NCBI GenBank assembly: GCA_000711775.1
Contig: ARYC01001995.1
Location: 1 to 64,000, forward strand
Direction: 5' to 3'
DNA from: Oxytricha trifallax
Taxonomy: Eukaryota > Ciliophora > Spirotrichea > Sporadotrichida > Oxytrichidae
DNA length: 64,000 bases
Shown here in pieces: positions 9,682-26,136 of this stretch. The notes under the pieces were generated by a model. The model was not told the origin of the DNA, searched no databases, and saw nothing but the letters and a program-made list of their open reading frames with translations. A program made the position numbers and the translations under genes. Position 1 is the first letter of the stretch, and each line of letters begins with the position of its first letter.

Positions 9682-12600
9682 ATGAGAAAATAATTTAGTT
9701 AAAAAAAATCAGATGAACATGAAGAATCATAATATTCCAAAGAAATGGAAGAATGTGAGCTCAATTAAATATCAAATATGCTTTATAATAAAATATTTGG
9801 AAATGCAATTTTATTTATTCAGATATTGATTTATTGAGTACATATTTATGCAAAACTATTGTCTTTCATATAGTAAAGAGAGCAAATTATTAAATAACAA
9901 AGGTAAACCTTTGAATCTGTAGCAAATGTAAGCTTACCTGATGAGTATAGTTTTTTTTAAAATAATAATTCATATAAATTTACGGGGGGGGGGGAAGTTT
10001 CCTGCCCCCAACATTAAATTTAATGTTTTTTGCAATAAATTTAATAGAAAAAAATAAATTTCAATTTCAATAACCATAACCATAACCATGTACTATACAA
10101 CATTTATCATTATATAATTTTCAAGGTACATAATTATTCTATATCAAATTATATATTACTGACAAGGCTAAAATAAGGCTTTTTTATTAATAATTAATGT
10201 AATTTTCATTACATTTTAAATTCATTATCAAGGTAGAAATGATATTTGAAGCTAAATTAAAAAAAACTACATCATAATTGATGATAAAGATTCTTTGAAA
10301 ATTATAAAAATTACATATTTTTATGTATGGGGCAGGAAACTTCCCCCCCCCCAAATTTACTATTTACAAACACATGTATATACTTTTTAGTAAAGAAAGA
10401 AAATCAAGCTGGAGTTAATCGAGAGTGCCTCTTAATAACCTTGTGGTAAAAGAAGACCTGTAAAATAAGTATGAGGGTCAAATAGCTAATAAATAGGGAA
10501 AAGTTATAAATGAGATTCTTTAAATTTATTTTAAATATTGACTATTTTAACATTAGTCAAACCATCAATTAGTTGTTACATATCAGACTGAGTTTACGTG
10601 GCAATCCGAGACTTGCAACAACATAAACTTTGAAAAAATTATGTTCTTGATGTCTAACTAAAATTAAATGTGACTTAAAATTTATACACAGAATTATGAG
10701 AACTTCAACGGATATGATAGACTTGGTAAGAAACCTACCTGTCTCTCTGAGTCAGTCTATCCCACTATTTGCAACTTACTAAGGCAATCCATGCTGGTAT
10801 GTGCAACTTTGGAAGGCAAATGTTTACCAAGTATTTCATCTAATGCAATTAAATTCTTACAAATTTTCACTATATATATTTCTTAAGTAGCAGTATGACC
10901 CAAACAATAGGTATTTTATACGATAAGCCTATTACCCCTACTTACTCAAAAAATAATTTGTGTTTAGGATATTCAACTAGATGTAGAGCTAATTAACAAT
11001 TCAGCCACTCTATCCCATCTTTACTTTCAAATTTTATTCATAAATAGGTAGATAACTTCAGTTTCAATATAAAAAATGAAGGCAGTCATATCTCACAAAC
11101 ATCCCTTTTAGATCACAACCACGTTCTCAATTTCACTTTCAATTATAAATTTTAAATTTTAAATAAAATGTATAGAACATTTTTACAGCAAATTAAATTA
11201 TTTTAAATATAGTTTCAATAACAAGATTCTTTCAATAAATCATCCCACACACACTCAATATTTTTAATGTCATTTTATCGGATTTTAAATATAAAAATTC
11301 TAATAAATATATTTTATAATGATTAATAGTTTGAAAATTATAACGAAAATTCTTAGGGCAACATGTAATAAATCAAAATGCCTGGTAATTAGGATTAGGG
11401 TAAGTCTTGCATAATAAATTATTAAGTTTACCAGTTAATCATAAAAACTAGTCATTTTATAAAAATATTTGAAAATATTAAATAAAACTAAAAACAAAAT
11501 CAATAAATAGATTTATGTATATTTTTAGACGTATATTGACTATTATATATTATCTCATTTTTATAATACGTTTCTAATCATATTAATTTTGAAAATAAAT
11601 TATATTTGGTAGCTAACCTCATATTTCAATTAGATCTTGAATTAATTTTTTTCCCATATAGATATATTATTATAATTCCTTCTTAATTTATATGTGAACC
11701 AATTTAAATTTATTATATAACTTTATAGATGTACAGTCTCAATATTAAGATCAACATTTAAACTAGAAATCATTCACATTACAATAACTCAGTTTTCAAG
11801 AACGAAATGATGATATATTTTTAATCTCATTAATAATTTCTCGCCTTTATATATTCATATGGAATTTATATGAAAATAGAGTATCAGCAGAAAATAATGC
11901 ATTTTGCCGTTTTGACTCTTTTCCCTTATATGGAAGCCAATCTTAATCTCCCTTGAGAAATATTTAATAAGAGGCCAGAGGTATAACTAATACCAAACCT
12001 AGGGATACGTCTCACATATTTAACCAAAACTCTAAAATAGATTGAATTATAATAAAATATTTTAAATAAATTGTAATTCAATAGATTTGAACAGATTTAT
12101 TCAATCAAGAAAGCATTTTTAAATTGAAATATTTATATTATTTATAAGCAAAGTTTCGTAAATTTAATGGGTTCAATAATTCGTTTATTTTTAATTAAAG
12201 AAATATATATAGATAATTACCTATAAATTCAAGGAATGATATAAAAATGCTAGATGATATTGAGGAAATTGATCATAGCAGCTCTTATAAAGACTAGAGG
12301 ATTTAATCTTTACATAATATTATTCTAAGAACTGAACTTACCTGAAAAATAATTTTATTTGATAAGAGTAAATTGCTATAAAATATAAAGCTGATAGATT
12401 AAGTTTTATTTACTCAATAGAAGAATTTAATCCATAACACTATTTATATACTCGGTGAATCTTAAGGCCACGATGTGATTTTATTTTTATTTTTTTATTG
12501 TTAAATAAAATATTTAAATAACAATTTTAATTCAAAAAGTAACAAATTCTTTTTTACGTAAATTTATAACAATTTCCAATTACATTTATAATTCTGTGAT

Positions 12601-15386
12601 ATAAAATTTAATTAATTATTTATCCTTCTTAATCATTTAATTAAATATATTAAAAAGTACTTTATCAAGTACTTTATATAGCAATAATTAGAGGCATATT
12701 GAGGGTAAGTTTAAATATTCTAATGTTTATTTAAATATTTTTTCCCAAATAATTTAGAGTCTCTTAATAAACATAAATTTATAGATAATTGCTCCTGTAT
12801 AAAGTGCTACCAAGATCCTTAAAATTAATCTTAGAACTAAGACTTTTCTGATCAGGACCCTAGAATTGCATTCATATTTATAATTTTAACTATTTTTGAA
12901 TATAATTACAAATTTTGGAATAAAAATAATACTTTTGATAATTATCATTCAGTTCAAAAAATCTGAATGAATATAGATGCTAAAACTTCTACTAAACTCC
13001 CAAATACTCCAAACCTAGGTATTCCAGTAGTCCTTATTAAATAGTAGACGATTCAAAGTCAATAAGATTGAATTTCAAGAATATTTGTTTGGAAGAGGAA
13101 AATGAAAGCTAGAGCTTCACTATGAAAGTTAATATTCTCAAATATTATTAAGATAAAATTTTTAAAAATAAGGGAAATATTTTATTAATATAAATTGATA
13201 AATAGATTAAAATTATAAAGTACAAATAAGAACAAATACAAGCATAATACAGCGAATTCAACCTGAATTATTTCAAATACTATGAAATATTGCAAGATAT
13301 TTTGAGTTTCCTGTGCGGAATATTATTGAAATCTGACTCACTTCGATCCAATATAGCCTTAATACCCCCATTTGTATGGGAAACCACATTGGGTTTTTAA
13401 TGCCTATTTTTAAGTATTTCTTAATTATTATTAATTAATATAGGAATAAATTAATTTTAATTTTCAATGAAAATTAAATATTTTAAATGAAGTTTAATTA
13501 CTCTATAGAGATTTCATATTAGTAATAAATTATTAATCTATTAAGTTGCTTAAATTAATTTATTCCTATATTAATTAATAATAATTAAGAAATACTTAAA
13601 AATAGGCATTAAAAACCCAATGTGGTTTCCCATACAAATGGGGGTATTAAGGCTATATTGGATCGAAGTGAGTCAGATTTCAATAATATTCCGCACAGGA
13701 AACTCAAAATATCTTGCAATATTTCATAGTATTTGAAATAATTCAGGTTGAATTCGCTGTATTATGCTTGTATTTGTTCTTATTTGTACTTTATAATTTT
13801 AATCTATTTATCAATTTATATTAATAAAATATTTCCCTTATTTTTAAAAATTTCATCTTAATAATATTTAATTATTATTTTTAATATTATTATATAAATT
13901 TTACAATATTTTTATATAAAAATAAAAAAAAGATTTTAACATAATTATATTTTTTTAAAAAAATATTACCTCACAATTATTTATTAAATTTGCAATAAAT
14001 ATGGTAAATAATAAAATTCCTAAAATTATAAAAAAGATGGTTCTCAATCAACTAGCTTATTTTTAAACAAAATCATTAATTTATAAATTAATAGCAAAAA
14101 TGTTAAAAATGACTTAAACAACCAAGTTGAACTGACAAATGATTTTATTCTGAGCAACAATCGCGTTTCTAAGGCAGTTCAAATGCTTGATATAATTTAA
14201 TCATATTTAGCTTAAGTTTTATCTAATATCAATTTGTATTTTCAGGTGTATTTTATTGACGAAAACGAGAGTTTAATATATGAGCAATAAATCTTAAAGT
14301 AACTATCTCCTCTCAACCAAGATGATAACGAATTTTATACCTGCAGGGCGAGTCAAAACATGATTGTTGAACCCGAGTACTTTAGTTTAAGTTAGGACAT
14401 ATAAAATTAAATTAAAAGTCTTTAAAATTCTACTTTACAGGTTTCATATTAACAAATAAAATTTGATATAAGGACCTTAGTAACTAGAGTCACTTGTTAT
14501 AATAAGCTCAGAATATTACAAAATAGGGAAACAAAGTTGCACCTGCTACTGAGTAATTTAACAGCGAGGTATAATCCTCAGGGGATTTATGAATCTAAGA
14601 CTCAGATATAATAGAATCTACTGAAAAACATTAAGTTATACTAAATATCAAAAGTAAATATTATTAAAAATAAGTTAAACCAAATTAATATATATTGATT
14701 GTTGCATTTTAAGTAATTGTAAAAGAGATAAAAACATAAATAAGAAATTTTAAGATTTCTAATCTAAACTGGATGACAACGCATCAATGAATAATTTTAT
14801 AAATTCATTACATTTTCAAAATCCAAACTTTATTCTTCATATGTAAATTTAACATTTACAAATAATTTATTAATGAATTAAACATACTCTCTTCCACCAA
14901 CAAGACCTGAAACCCTTAGAGCAATCGATTAGAATTAATTGAGCTCCCCTTAATCCATGAATATTGACAAATTCATTTTTGCAAATTAAAGAAGCAAAAT
15001 CAGCAGAAATATAAAAGTTTTCAGTTAGATGTTTCATGAAGGGATGTCCTCAAGTGAATCACTTTAGTGATTACCAGGTCCTATTTTAATTAATAAATTA
15101 TTTATGCAATTTTATGTTGCTAAAAGGTGTTTGAAATTATTTTTTAGATATTAATAGATAAATTTCTTGAAAGCAGTTAAATTAATATTTATAATGAATC
15201 TCTCATATATTACCTATGATAATAAAACCTAAACAAAGAATATTAATGACTTTATTTTTAAAGAAATTTGCTATAATATATTACGTTTTTTATAAAGATG
15301 CTCATAAAATACCCAAAAGTGAAACAATCATGACTTCAAAAATCATTGAAGAAATAAACTGGCGGGTAAATCCTTAAGCTTCTTGA
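9682..15386 (+). CDS. Large unknown gene, about a dozen MDSs, with two inserted elements
   Basis: ATG at 9682 opens MRKQFSQKKSDEHEESQYSK. Plus-strand protein-like blocks follow in order: 9845-9940 (NYCLSYSKESKLLNNKGK), 10390-10505 (VVKEDLQNKYEGQIANKQGK), 10680-10850, 10895-11150 (DKPITPTYSKNNLCLGYS), 12785-12880 (CSCIKCYQDPQNQSQNQD), 12950-13140 (QTPKYSKPRYSSSPYQIVDD), 14020-14700 (one open frame, with IRTLVTRVTCYNKLRILQNR), 14765-14850 (KLDDNASMNNFINSLHFQ), 14874-15058 (SLPPTRPETLRAIDQNQ) and 15317-15386 (TIMTSKIIEEINWRVNPQAS, then TGA). A G-run element (9984-10352) and a long palindrome (13140-13869) sit between blocks. At 10600-11100 several frames are open, so the reading there is uncertain. 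That all blocks form one gene is inferred; only the last junction is proven by a 7-bp pointer. No known domain seen. Confidence 0.5.
9984..10352. mobile_element. G-run MITE, copy 1, 8-bp target duplication
   Basis: A 369-bp element whose ends are inverted: a run of 11 G, then AAGTTTCCTGCCCC at the left; GGGGCAGGAAACTT, then a run of C at the right. It is flanked directly by AAATTTAC on both sides (9976-9983 and 10353-10360), an 8-bp target-site duplication. The interior is AT-rich and has no ORF. A second copy in the same orientation lies at 44349-44732. An 8-bp duplication fits hAT-, Merlin- or P-type non-autonomous elements; the superfamily cannot be fixed from this. Confidence 0.88.
13140..13869. 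repeat. Near-perfect palindrome, 318-bp arms, 94-bp loop
   Basis: Left arm 13140-13457 and right arm 13552-13869 are reverse complements with very few differences. The loop is 13458-13551. The arms include blocks such as AATACCCCCATTTGTATGGG. No ORF and no obvious target duplication. It starts exactly where a protein-like block ends (13140), so it is probably an insertion within an IES. It could be a foldback transposon or a recent inverted duplication. Confidence 0.9.
15059..15323 (+). other. IES, 265 bp, pointer AAGTGAA
   Basis: AAGTGAA is at 15052-15058 and 15317-15323. Removing the 265 bases joins VFSQMFHEGMSSSE to TIMTSKIIEEINW in one frame and takes the gene to its TGA at 15384-15386. 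The first copy is otherwise followed by a TGA. Confidence 0.85.
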
Positions 15387-15849
15387 CTTAATTAACTATT
15401 TAAACTAATAAATCTGTTTAATTTATACTCGCAGATAATCACTCATTTATATTTGGACTTTTATCACTTAGATATAGCATGATTAAGTCCCTCATGAATG
15501 AGTGGTTGTTAAATATAAATTAATATAATGATTAATAATTAAAAGTACTGCTACTTTAATAATTAACATTATTTATATTGATTTGTTAAAAAGTAAAGAA
15601 TAAACAGACGATAAACTAAAATAATTATGAATAAAAGCTCACAGTTAGCACAACATTTCATTATTATTAAGATATTAGAAGTTAATAATTATTATTTAAG
15701 AAAGTTCTTTCTACCTCAATTTAATAAAACACGCTTCCTTTTCCATGTTGAATATAAATATTGAGTTATGATTATGATTTTAAGCAAATAGTATGAGTTG
15801 TACTATAATAATTAATTATTAATTTTGTTTTAATCAGCCAGTACAATAA

Positions 15850-18297
15850 AATGGTAAGTTATTGAACGAATAAGTTATTCTGAATCACACCACATGCAAG
15901 GGCTTTTCTCGCGAATTTCTATATCAAAATACAGACAAACAGATAAAACTTAAGAATGAATTAGAAGTTTAAAAGCCCTTGTAATTTACTTGAATAAATG
16001 TGTCAAGTATTAGAAATTTCTATAACAATGTACTTATAAATTCAAAATAGGGTGAAAAAAATTAGATATGAGAGAATAAGACTTAAGCACAAAGCACAAC
16101 TCTAAGATTCTTTTTAGATTAATAAAATAAAGTTTTATACGTATAAGATTTTAACTATTTCATCTATAGAGCAAGGAGGACAAAATTATAATAAAACTCT
16201 TGGTCTCTTCCTCTTCTTGGTTGTTGTAAAAAATAATAAAGAATTAATTTAATTATGATAAAATTAAGTGAAATGTGTGTAAAAATTAACAGAGATAATC
16301 AAACAGAGAAGTGGGCTATTAAAAATAATAATAACTTCCAAGGTCTAAATTCTACAGTTGCAGAATAAATTTATCTATAATATTACTATTTGGAATAGCT
16401 TTTATGGTCATTGGGTTCTTCACCATTATTTAGCCAGTAGTGTATATCTTTTTTATTCATTTAAATTGCACAAATAAAAGTAATATAAAATCAAATAGGT
16501 ACCCTTTCAGCCGCCATATTTATTGAAAAAATAGAGTCTCATTTTAATAATATTAAAGCCCTTACCCTAATAAACATGGAAATAGTATTATTAATCTTTT
16601 GTAAATTGCCATTTTCTTACCATAATTCTTAATTGGTTGCTTTAAAAATTCTAAATTGTAGTATAATAAAATTACTATAGATTACAAATTCAATATTATA
16701 TTTATGTATAAATAAAAATAGGGACAAGACAGAAGACTTAAGCACATTATAAACTCTACGAGTAAAACATTCACAAGTCAGATGTTCCTAGCTCACTCAG
16801 AGGAGTAATACTTTAAAACCCCTTAATTAACTTGTTTATTAACTATTTTGACATAATTTTATTATGAAAAAATTCCCGTAGGTCCAGTAGTTCTTGGTCT
16901 CTAAATATACTCATTATGTAATATTCGTTGTTGGTTCAGGTAAGATATTGATGCAAAAATTCGTGTCTATTTTTTATCAAAACAATATACTTATCAACGA
17001 TTGTCTAATCACTAATAATGTATAGCTCTCTTCCAAGTGTTGAATGCCTCAATCAATGCTAACGTTGTCGAATGAGCACTTATCACAAAACAAATAATAG
17101 TAAAAACATACATGGTATATTCGATAAAAGTCGCTTATTCAAATTAATTGTAAATAGACATATTAAATCATATTTAATTTTATCGCTTAGTGACTAGGAA
17201 TATTTTGCATAAAAATTAAACAATAAATTTTTCTATCAACTTTCTGTCAATCGCACAAAATTTGCTTCCTTCTCCTATTATAGACTAATCTTTACTCACT
17301 ATATTTACATTTTCTATTTTCTCATATTCACTCAAATTTTAGTGAGAAATTTTCATATCATATATTCTATTCTATTCAAGAAGCTAATCATGTAATAAAC
17401 ATTTGATTTTATTTATCACATATTAGTATGTAACAAAGCTTTTGGCTATTTCATGACATCAACTCAGCATTGCTATCTCTTTTACAGACTAAGTGAAATG
17501 TTATTACAGATTATATCATTAATTACTCTAAATTAACAATTATTCGGCTTTGAATGATACATTTGGCACTTACGGATGCCAAGGACTAAATTATAATTTT
17601 ATAGCTGTATTTATAGCAGATATATTGCAGAATATGCTTAAATCAAGGTTTCAGAGAATAAAACTATAAACAACTATTTTCCAATGAATGTAGCTGTAAG
17701 CACGACTGTGAGAAATGGCATGGACCCCTTTATTTATGCGAAAGGCTTGACTTAAAACACTTTCAACTTTGGAATATCTTCAAGAGATATGCTAGTTCTG
17801 GGAATAGCTTTTGGAATTAATAATTATAATTTTACTCTATACACTTTATAGGTGCTAGGTTTTTGTAGTGTATATCTATTAGACAAGGCAGGAAGTTAGA
17901 AGAGTTGAATAGTTATATTCCTAGGAAGAAGCAAAGAAGAGATAAGCCAAATATCTTAAGAATTTAAGATGCATTACATTATAAGGGGCATTAAAAGGAA
18001 TTTATTATTATCTAAAATTTTAAATATCGCAAGTAGAAGGATGAAGATTAATCTCATACTGAGGATGAGGAAGACATTGAAAATAATCAAGGGGAAGATA
18101 TAGGTCCATCATCGTAACAACATTAAAGCAGATTCAATAAATAGAATAATTAAGATGAGATAGTTTTCAATGATGATATTAGATTAGAAAATGGCTCTCA
18201 AAAGTATGAAAATAAGAGGATGGCAGGGGATTATAAACAAGCAAATAGAAGCAGCAAGAATATTCAAATAATCGGGAACGATGAAGAGGATGAGTGA
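15850..18297 (+). CDS. Unknown protein(s), multi-MDS, acidic C-terminus, possible membrane segments
   Basis: Plus-strand blocks: 15850-15998 (SREFLYQNTDKQIKLKNELE, ending in TGA), 16065-16091 joined by a 12-bp pointer to 16735-16830 (TLRVKHSQVRCSQLTQRSN), 16270-16460 (KINRDNQTEKWAIKNNNN, with LLFGIAFMVIGFFTIIQPVV in an overlapping frame), 16860-16960, 17520-17830 and 17880-18297. The last block is unambiguous: RQGRKLEELNSYIPRKKQRR, then acidic and Gln/Asn-rich sequence ending NIQIIGNDEEDE and TGA at 18295. At 17550-17830 two frames compete: a Cys/Trp-rich one continuous with the tail, and one with a likely membrane segment (RDMLVLGIAFGI). The membrane frame would give a multi-pass protein with a cytosolic tail. 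One or two genes may be present; function unknown. Confidence 0.45.
16092..16746 (+). other. Candidate IES with 12-bp pointer GACTTAAGCACA
   Basis: GACTTAAGCACA occurs at 16080-16091 and 16735-16746. Joining them gives an open frame MREQDLSTLQTLRVKHSQ. Twelve bases is long for a chance repeat in this region. The enclosed 655 bp also contains a protein-like block (16270-16460), so another gene's MDS may lie inside it, or the repeat may be a paralogous duplication. Confidence 0.55.
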
Positions 18298-19136
18298 ATA
18301 ATTTATAATTTATCAAATTTAATTTGATTCTTCATATTGCATGGTACTAATTGGAATAGGAGGAAAATTAAACTATATAATTAATATACAAAGTAGGCAA
18401 CAATAAATACGATTTATTGCTTAGATAAATAGGAAGATTAATTATTTTCTATTAATATATAAATAAACGGAAAATTTAATTGATTAACGCGTTGCTTTTA
18501 ATACTATTTTCAAATTATCTTCTAAGAATAATTAAGTACAATAAAGATTAACTAAATTTTAAACGGTTTTTAGTAATAAATTTTTTAATCTTATAAAAAG
18601 ATGTATGATTAAGGGGTTAACTTTTTCACCAATAATTTAAATATAATTGTTCAATACTATGATACTTTATGAAGTTTTAATTTATAATATATGCTTAAAT
18701 TTAAATTTGTTAATACTTTAATAAGCTTGTGATATTAAGAATTTAATCATTAAATTGGCAGAAAATTTACTACGACCTCTTAATTAAATTAAATATTATA
18801 AATATAGGATTAGGGGGCAAGTCTCAGAGTATAATAGATAGAACCTCAGTAGAATATATAATATAAAATATACATCATATATCATCCAAATTTTAGAATC
18901 TAAAATTTGCAATAATTATTTTGATTATTAAATTATACTGTTCAAATTTATATAAAACAGACAATTCTAAATTTTTATAGAGTATTTTGATTTTGATTAT
19001 ATTTTTATACGATCTATGATATTTTGAATATACTAGTATATCTTATAGAATATATAATATAATTAAATTTGAGTTTATACAGATCTTCAGGAAGATTGTG
19101 TAGCTAGTTTATTGATAGAGAAGAATAAGCAAGAGA
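18298..19136. other. AT-rich intergenic stretch
   Basis: No protein-like frame, repeat pair or RNA gene recognised. Contains AGGATTAGGGGGCAAGTC near 18808, which loosely resembles 11388-11406. Confidence 0.5.
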
Positions 19137-22825
<3,689 letters not shown>

Positions 22826-25034
22826 TATAAGAAGAATAAATAATGAGCAGATTATGTCGATATTCAAATAAACGTAAATAATTTTAGCAACTACTACTTA
22901 AAGATATAAAAAGTTATTAGTAAAATTAAGTAGAATTACTATGCTAATCTCCCATGAAATAAGTTATGTAAATCAAATAAAGTACTTAAACTACACTTTA
23001 ATGTGCTGTTAAAGTCTCTCTAGGCTATGAGCTTATTTCATAAGGAAGATTAGAGCTAAGTAATTCTGAAAAAAGTATTTACCTAAATAATTTAAAAACT
23101 AAAATATAATTACTCTCATCAAAATTTACAATAAATTCATACTTCATTTTTAATTGATACAAATTTGGAATATTAATTCTTTTAAAAATCAATTCAATAA
23201 TCTTAAATCTTTTGCTAACAGCTATAAAATTTGAGAATTTGTTGTTTTTTATTTGATAAATGTTTGTATTTGATTATCATTATTAATTAGAGAGTATTGG
23301 TATAAGATGGAACTTGCCATAGTATTAATTTCATTTAGAATAGGTTTTACTAACTGCATACTCTTTATACTTTTTAACATCTATAAGGGTATTTAAAATT
23401 CCAAACATTGTTTTAGTACATAAATTAGCCCTGACTCGTTTATTATTTTCAAAAAATCATCGATAAACTGCATTTTTTCTGATTTTTAGAATATAAAGAG
23501 CTAAATTGTCAATAATATCTCAAATATAATATCGCAATTCATAATGAAGTTGTCATATTTGTGAAACAATTCTATACACTTAGTTATTATAGAATTTTCA
23601 TGAAACTATTATTCATTAATAAATGTTTAAACTATTCTAAGTATCAAGATTTATTGACTCTTTTATTATGGAAATTGATCAATCAAGCTAAGCAAATCTT
23701 TCTATTTTATTAAGAGATTTAAACTTTTTTAATTTTGCTTGTTTTAAATGCCAATCGAAATAAACTACAAAATGAAAAGCTATAGGTCTAAAAATAAAAC
23801 AATCTTTTGGGTTTTATTAGAGGTATTTTGCTTTTAATTTTTTATCAGCAAATCTAAAAGAAAGTAATAGTCTTCTAAATCTATACAAGTTAGTTAAATT
23901 TTGGGTTAAATTTAATCTGATATTAACTTGTCATAAACCTTTTGGAAATAACTTAAATTCAATTTTATAGTAGATCCACTTTTTATTAGATTTGCAAATA
24001 AATTCTCTAAATATTTTTCAAAACTAGTTTGTAGTTATTCATCATCCATCCTAGAGTTAATATTACTATAAACATTTTAAAAAAGAATAAATTTATATTA
24101 TAATCATATCCCAAGAATTTTTAAAATCTCGATGATCATATGGAGTTTATTGCTTAGCCCCCAAAATCAAGTAAATGTCTTAAATATCAAAACTTTTATT
24201 TACATATTTGTCTTTATATTTGATATCCTCAATTATAACCTCAAATTTATTCATGTTAATTTGATATAATTATTTTAATTAAATCTGTATGAATTAGCAC
24301 TTAAATGCTAACTAAATCAGAATTTAATTTAAAATCAAATATTTGCAAAAAAGAGGTTTTAAATAAATTGAATTCTAACAAACGAAGTATATTTTAGTTA
24401 GCAAACTGTAAAAAATTATTTAATGGTGTATAAATTTTTATTTGAATTCTGATTATATTAAACAACATAATTTTAAATAATGAGTCTGAATATATAAACA
24501 AAGCTTGATTTATTTCCTTAAAATATTTTTAAATACATAATTTATTATAACAAAAGTTATTTTAAACAATATTTTACTTGCAAATCTTATAAATTTTATT
24601 TAATTTTACATTCATACAAAAATATCATAGTAACTTCTTATGAATCATAAAGATAATATATATTACAGAGTTAGCTATTTAATATGATGAAAAAAATATA
24701 AAATACTCTAGTAGTTTTTCAGCTTATCATATTTATAAATAATTAATTGATATTTATTTAATGAACTATATTTTAATAAAAATAACAAAATGAGGGAGAT
24801 GAATATATTTCAATATTTGTGGGTTTTTAAATGCTATCTTCTGTTAAATCTTAATCTCTTTATAATATATCAAGATCCATTAGATCCAAAGATGACATTC
24901 TATGATCAATATTTTTTGTTTTCATGTAGTTTTCTATTAAAAACTAAACATCTTCATCTTTTAGATTTTAGTTTAATTAGTCTAAGATTATACCTAAACT
25001 GTACACTCTGAATTAAAACCTTAAAATTATTTGA
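22826..25034. other. AT-rich intergenic stretch
   Basis: About 2.2 kb with no frame that looks protein-like on either strand. The open stretch at 24790-25011 has the hydrophobic, Leu/Tyr/Asn-heavy composition of random AT-rich translation. Confidence 0.55.
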
Positions 25035-26019
25035 TCAATAATTAAAAAGAAATAAAATATTTTTTTAATTTTACATTGTTTTAAATTTATTTAGTAATAA
25101 TAAGCAAAAAATTTAATTTATTAATAAAAGTTTAAATTTATCATAGATATCCTAATCATAAACAAGTTAGGGTTTCTATTCATTATTATTATTCAAAGAT
25201 TCTTTAAGAATAGGATCTTAATATGTTTTGCTGAAGGCATGTACTTTGTGATTTAAACATGAATTATTTTATTTAATTTTTGTCATTCTAATTAAATTTT
25301 ATCTCTGATTTATACAGAAGTTATCATCTTCAATTTCCATTGACTATTCTATCTCTGAATTACTTATGCTACTATCATTAAAACTTTTATCTTTTAACTT
25401 TTCTTTGTCGTTTTTCAATACTTTTTCTTAATTTAAGTGAGTAGAGATTTTAAAATCCTCAAATATGCTTAAGTAGAACAAATCAAGCTTTACATCCTTA
25501 TTTTTAACTACCAAAAAGCACTCACTATTTAGCACTTTACACTCTGCATTGTAAGAACTTAAATTGAGTAATATTTCAATTGACTCTCTGCATATATGCC
25601 TCAATTATTCCTCATTAATTTATTCGATATCAATATCTACTAATCTTTGCACAAAAAGATCCTATCTGTTTTCGTCATCTAGTTTGTAACAAACAATTAA
25701 AGCATAGTCACTAGAATTTTTAAAATTGATTTGAGAGGGCAGTGATGTTTGTTACATATTCAAAGAGAGAAGTATAACTTTGTGAGCATCTATAAATTCC
25801 TCCTTTATTTGATCCAGAAAGAGTTTTAGTTTCTGAAATCTTTTGTAAAGTTTATAAAGATCTATAGGAAATATTAAGTCAATTAAGAATAAAAAGTAAG
25901 AGAAGTTAATGATTATTTGTTTATTTACATTTGAAATCAGGGGATATCAAAATTAATGATGGTCCTATATCTGAAGGATCTTCTAATTTGTTTTATGGTA
26001 AATATCTAAATGCTTTCAT
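25035..26019 (-). CDS. Unknown cytosolic-type protein, two main MDSs
   Basis: ATG at 26019 gives MKAFRYLPQNKLEDPSDIGP, then ILISPDFK. After a frame change near 25930 the second block runs without interruption: SYFLFLIDLIFPIDLYKLYK, KLKLFLDQIKEEFIDAHKVI, DYALIVCYKLDDENRQDLFV, EQLRHICRESIEILLNLSSY, ending in a Ser/Asn/Glu-rich tail to TGA at 25035-25037. About 300 residues, mixed helix and strand, one hydrophobic stretch. No family recognised. It faces the next gene head to head (118 bp between starts), so a shared promoter region at 26020-26136 is possible. Confidence 0.75.
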
Positions 26020-26136
26020 TTTTAACTTTAATAATTATTCCTCATAGATTTATTTAAAATAGCACTATATTTTCCTACTTTTTTGATTGGATAGGTTAAA
26101 TTTTGATAAATTAAACTAAAACAAAATTTTATAAAA

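Noticed and set aside
10600-11100. Three overlapping open frames, two plus and one minus, all with protein-like stretches
   Set aside because: Only one can be real. I kept the region inside the plus-strand gene but did not choose a frame, because no homology or pointer decides it.
14190-14250. TATTTTCAG as a possible 3' splice site in the 14020-14700 frame
   Set aside because: The frame is open through it and no good GTAAGT-type donor precedes it, so I did not call an intron.
16815-16835. AAAACCCCTTAATTAA as a TBE-like end
   Set aside because: Only about 14 bases match, the ANT context and the outer C4A4 block are missing, and it lies in a protein-like frame.
24790-25011. Plus-strand 73-residue ORF
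   Set aside because: Composition is that of random AT-rich translation (Leu, Phe, Tyr, Asn), with no continuation or junction.
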